Part shown: positions 63,762 through 64,000 of the stretch, piece after piece
Layout: every line of letters starts with the position of its first letter
Numbering within the stretch: position 1 is the first letter of the stretch
From: Candidatus Eisenbacteria bacterium
Lineage (GTDB): Bacteria; Eisenbacteria; RBG-16-71-46; CAIMUX01; JAHJDP01
Reading direction: 5' to 3'
NCBI GenBank assembly: GCA_018831195.1
Contig: JAHJDP010000012.1
Location: forward strand, 124,001-188,000
Length of the DNA stretch: 64,000 bases
The notes under the pieces: generated by a model
What the model was told of the DNA's origin: nothing
Seen by the model: only the letters and a program-made list of their open reading frames with translations
The model's database searches: none
Translations under genes and position numbers: made by a program

Positions 63762-64000
63762 ATGGTTTCCGGCAGCACACTTCGCGCCCTGGGCCTTCTT
63801 CTGATCGCCATTCTTTTTACCGTTACGGGAGAACTTTTTCTCAAACATGGGATGAATCGCATCGGTATTGTACAATTTTCAAACTTTCTGCCCACCATGG
63901 GACGGATCGTAAGGACGCCGGTCATTCTCATCGGTTTCACGTCCATCGGCGTCGGGGCCGTCTTCTGGCTTGCCGTTATCAGCCGCGTGAATCTCTCCTT
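63762..64000 (+). CDS. SMR/EamA-like small membrane transporter, C-terminus cut by window edge
   Basis: The frame starts at ATG 63762 with AGGAGG eight bases before and is open to the window end (79 codons). Three hydrophobic segments are visible, with the EmrE-like glutamate in TVTGELFLKHGM. Proteins of this build include ArnE/ArnF, which flip undecaprenyl-phosphate aminoarabinose. The preceding GT2, SDR and aminotransferase genes make a sugar-lipid flippase the best guess. Confidence 0.75.
   Translation, partial: MVSGSTLRALGLLLIAILFTVTGELFLKHGMNRIGIVQFSNFLPTMGRIVRTPVILIGFTSIGVGAVFWLAVISRVNLS

Overview
The window (GC roughly 58 percent by eye) looks like chromosomal DNA of an uncultured Gram-negative bacterium of the FCB superphylum, perhaps near Eisenbacteria or Latescibacteria. 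The Gram-negative part rests on LptD, several lipoproteins and LPS-type sugar genes. The FCB part rests on a PorX-like receiver+PglZ regulator next to tsaE and on a giant C25 (gingipain/PorU-like) peptidase ending in a FlgD-like sorting domain. The lineage is inference. No tRNA, rRNA, CRISPR array, insertion sequence or phage gene was recognised. The code is standard: TGA ends many overlapping genes.

Layout. Positions 1-7361 (minus strand): an exported beta-propeller protein cut by the window edge, a membrane SpoIIE/PP2C phosphatase, a HEPN-like protein, a single-domain response regulator, and a tetraheme metallophosphatase lipoprotein. The last is readable only if an in-frame TGA at 7197-7199 is decoded, most likely as selenocysteine. 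Positions 7550-21388: one long minus-strand unit behind a good promoter (hemC-like, serS, histidine kinase, porX-like, tsaE, tsaB, rimI, accD, folC, ROK kinase, lptD). Positions 21434-26440: a nucleotide-sugar/polysaccharide unit (ugd, rmlC-like, rmlB, SDR epimerase, WecA-like transferase) with its own promoter. Positions 26445-35980: a UMP biosynthesis operon pyrR-B-C-(TPR lipoprotein)-K-D-F below recO and a sulfatase-modifying-factor-like lipoprotein.

Positions 36046-37263 (plus): aroF with a promoter, its 3' end overlapping the opposing DUF502 gene. Positions 37211-50806 (minus): the conserved phoH-pgpH-ybeY-CNNM/CBS cluster, small envelope lipoproteins, aspS, vanZ, ptsN, a TPR-GAF-sigma54 activator with a clear terminator, and a small exported protein. 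Positions 51126-58789: a GGDEF cyclase (plus), the C25 peptidase (minus), and a UbiA prenyltransferase with an orphan membrane protein (plus). Positions 58796-64000: a parvulin lipoprotein (minus), then a plus-strand glycan cassette (GT2, SDR, DegT aminotransferase, SMR-like transporter) running off the right edge.

The items most worth attention are the putative selenoprotein at 6003-7361, the HemC-like protein that lacks the dipyrromethane cysteine, the PorX/kinase/C25 combination, and the strong over-representation of the octamer TTGTACAA.
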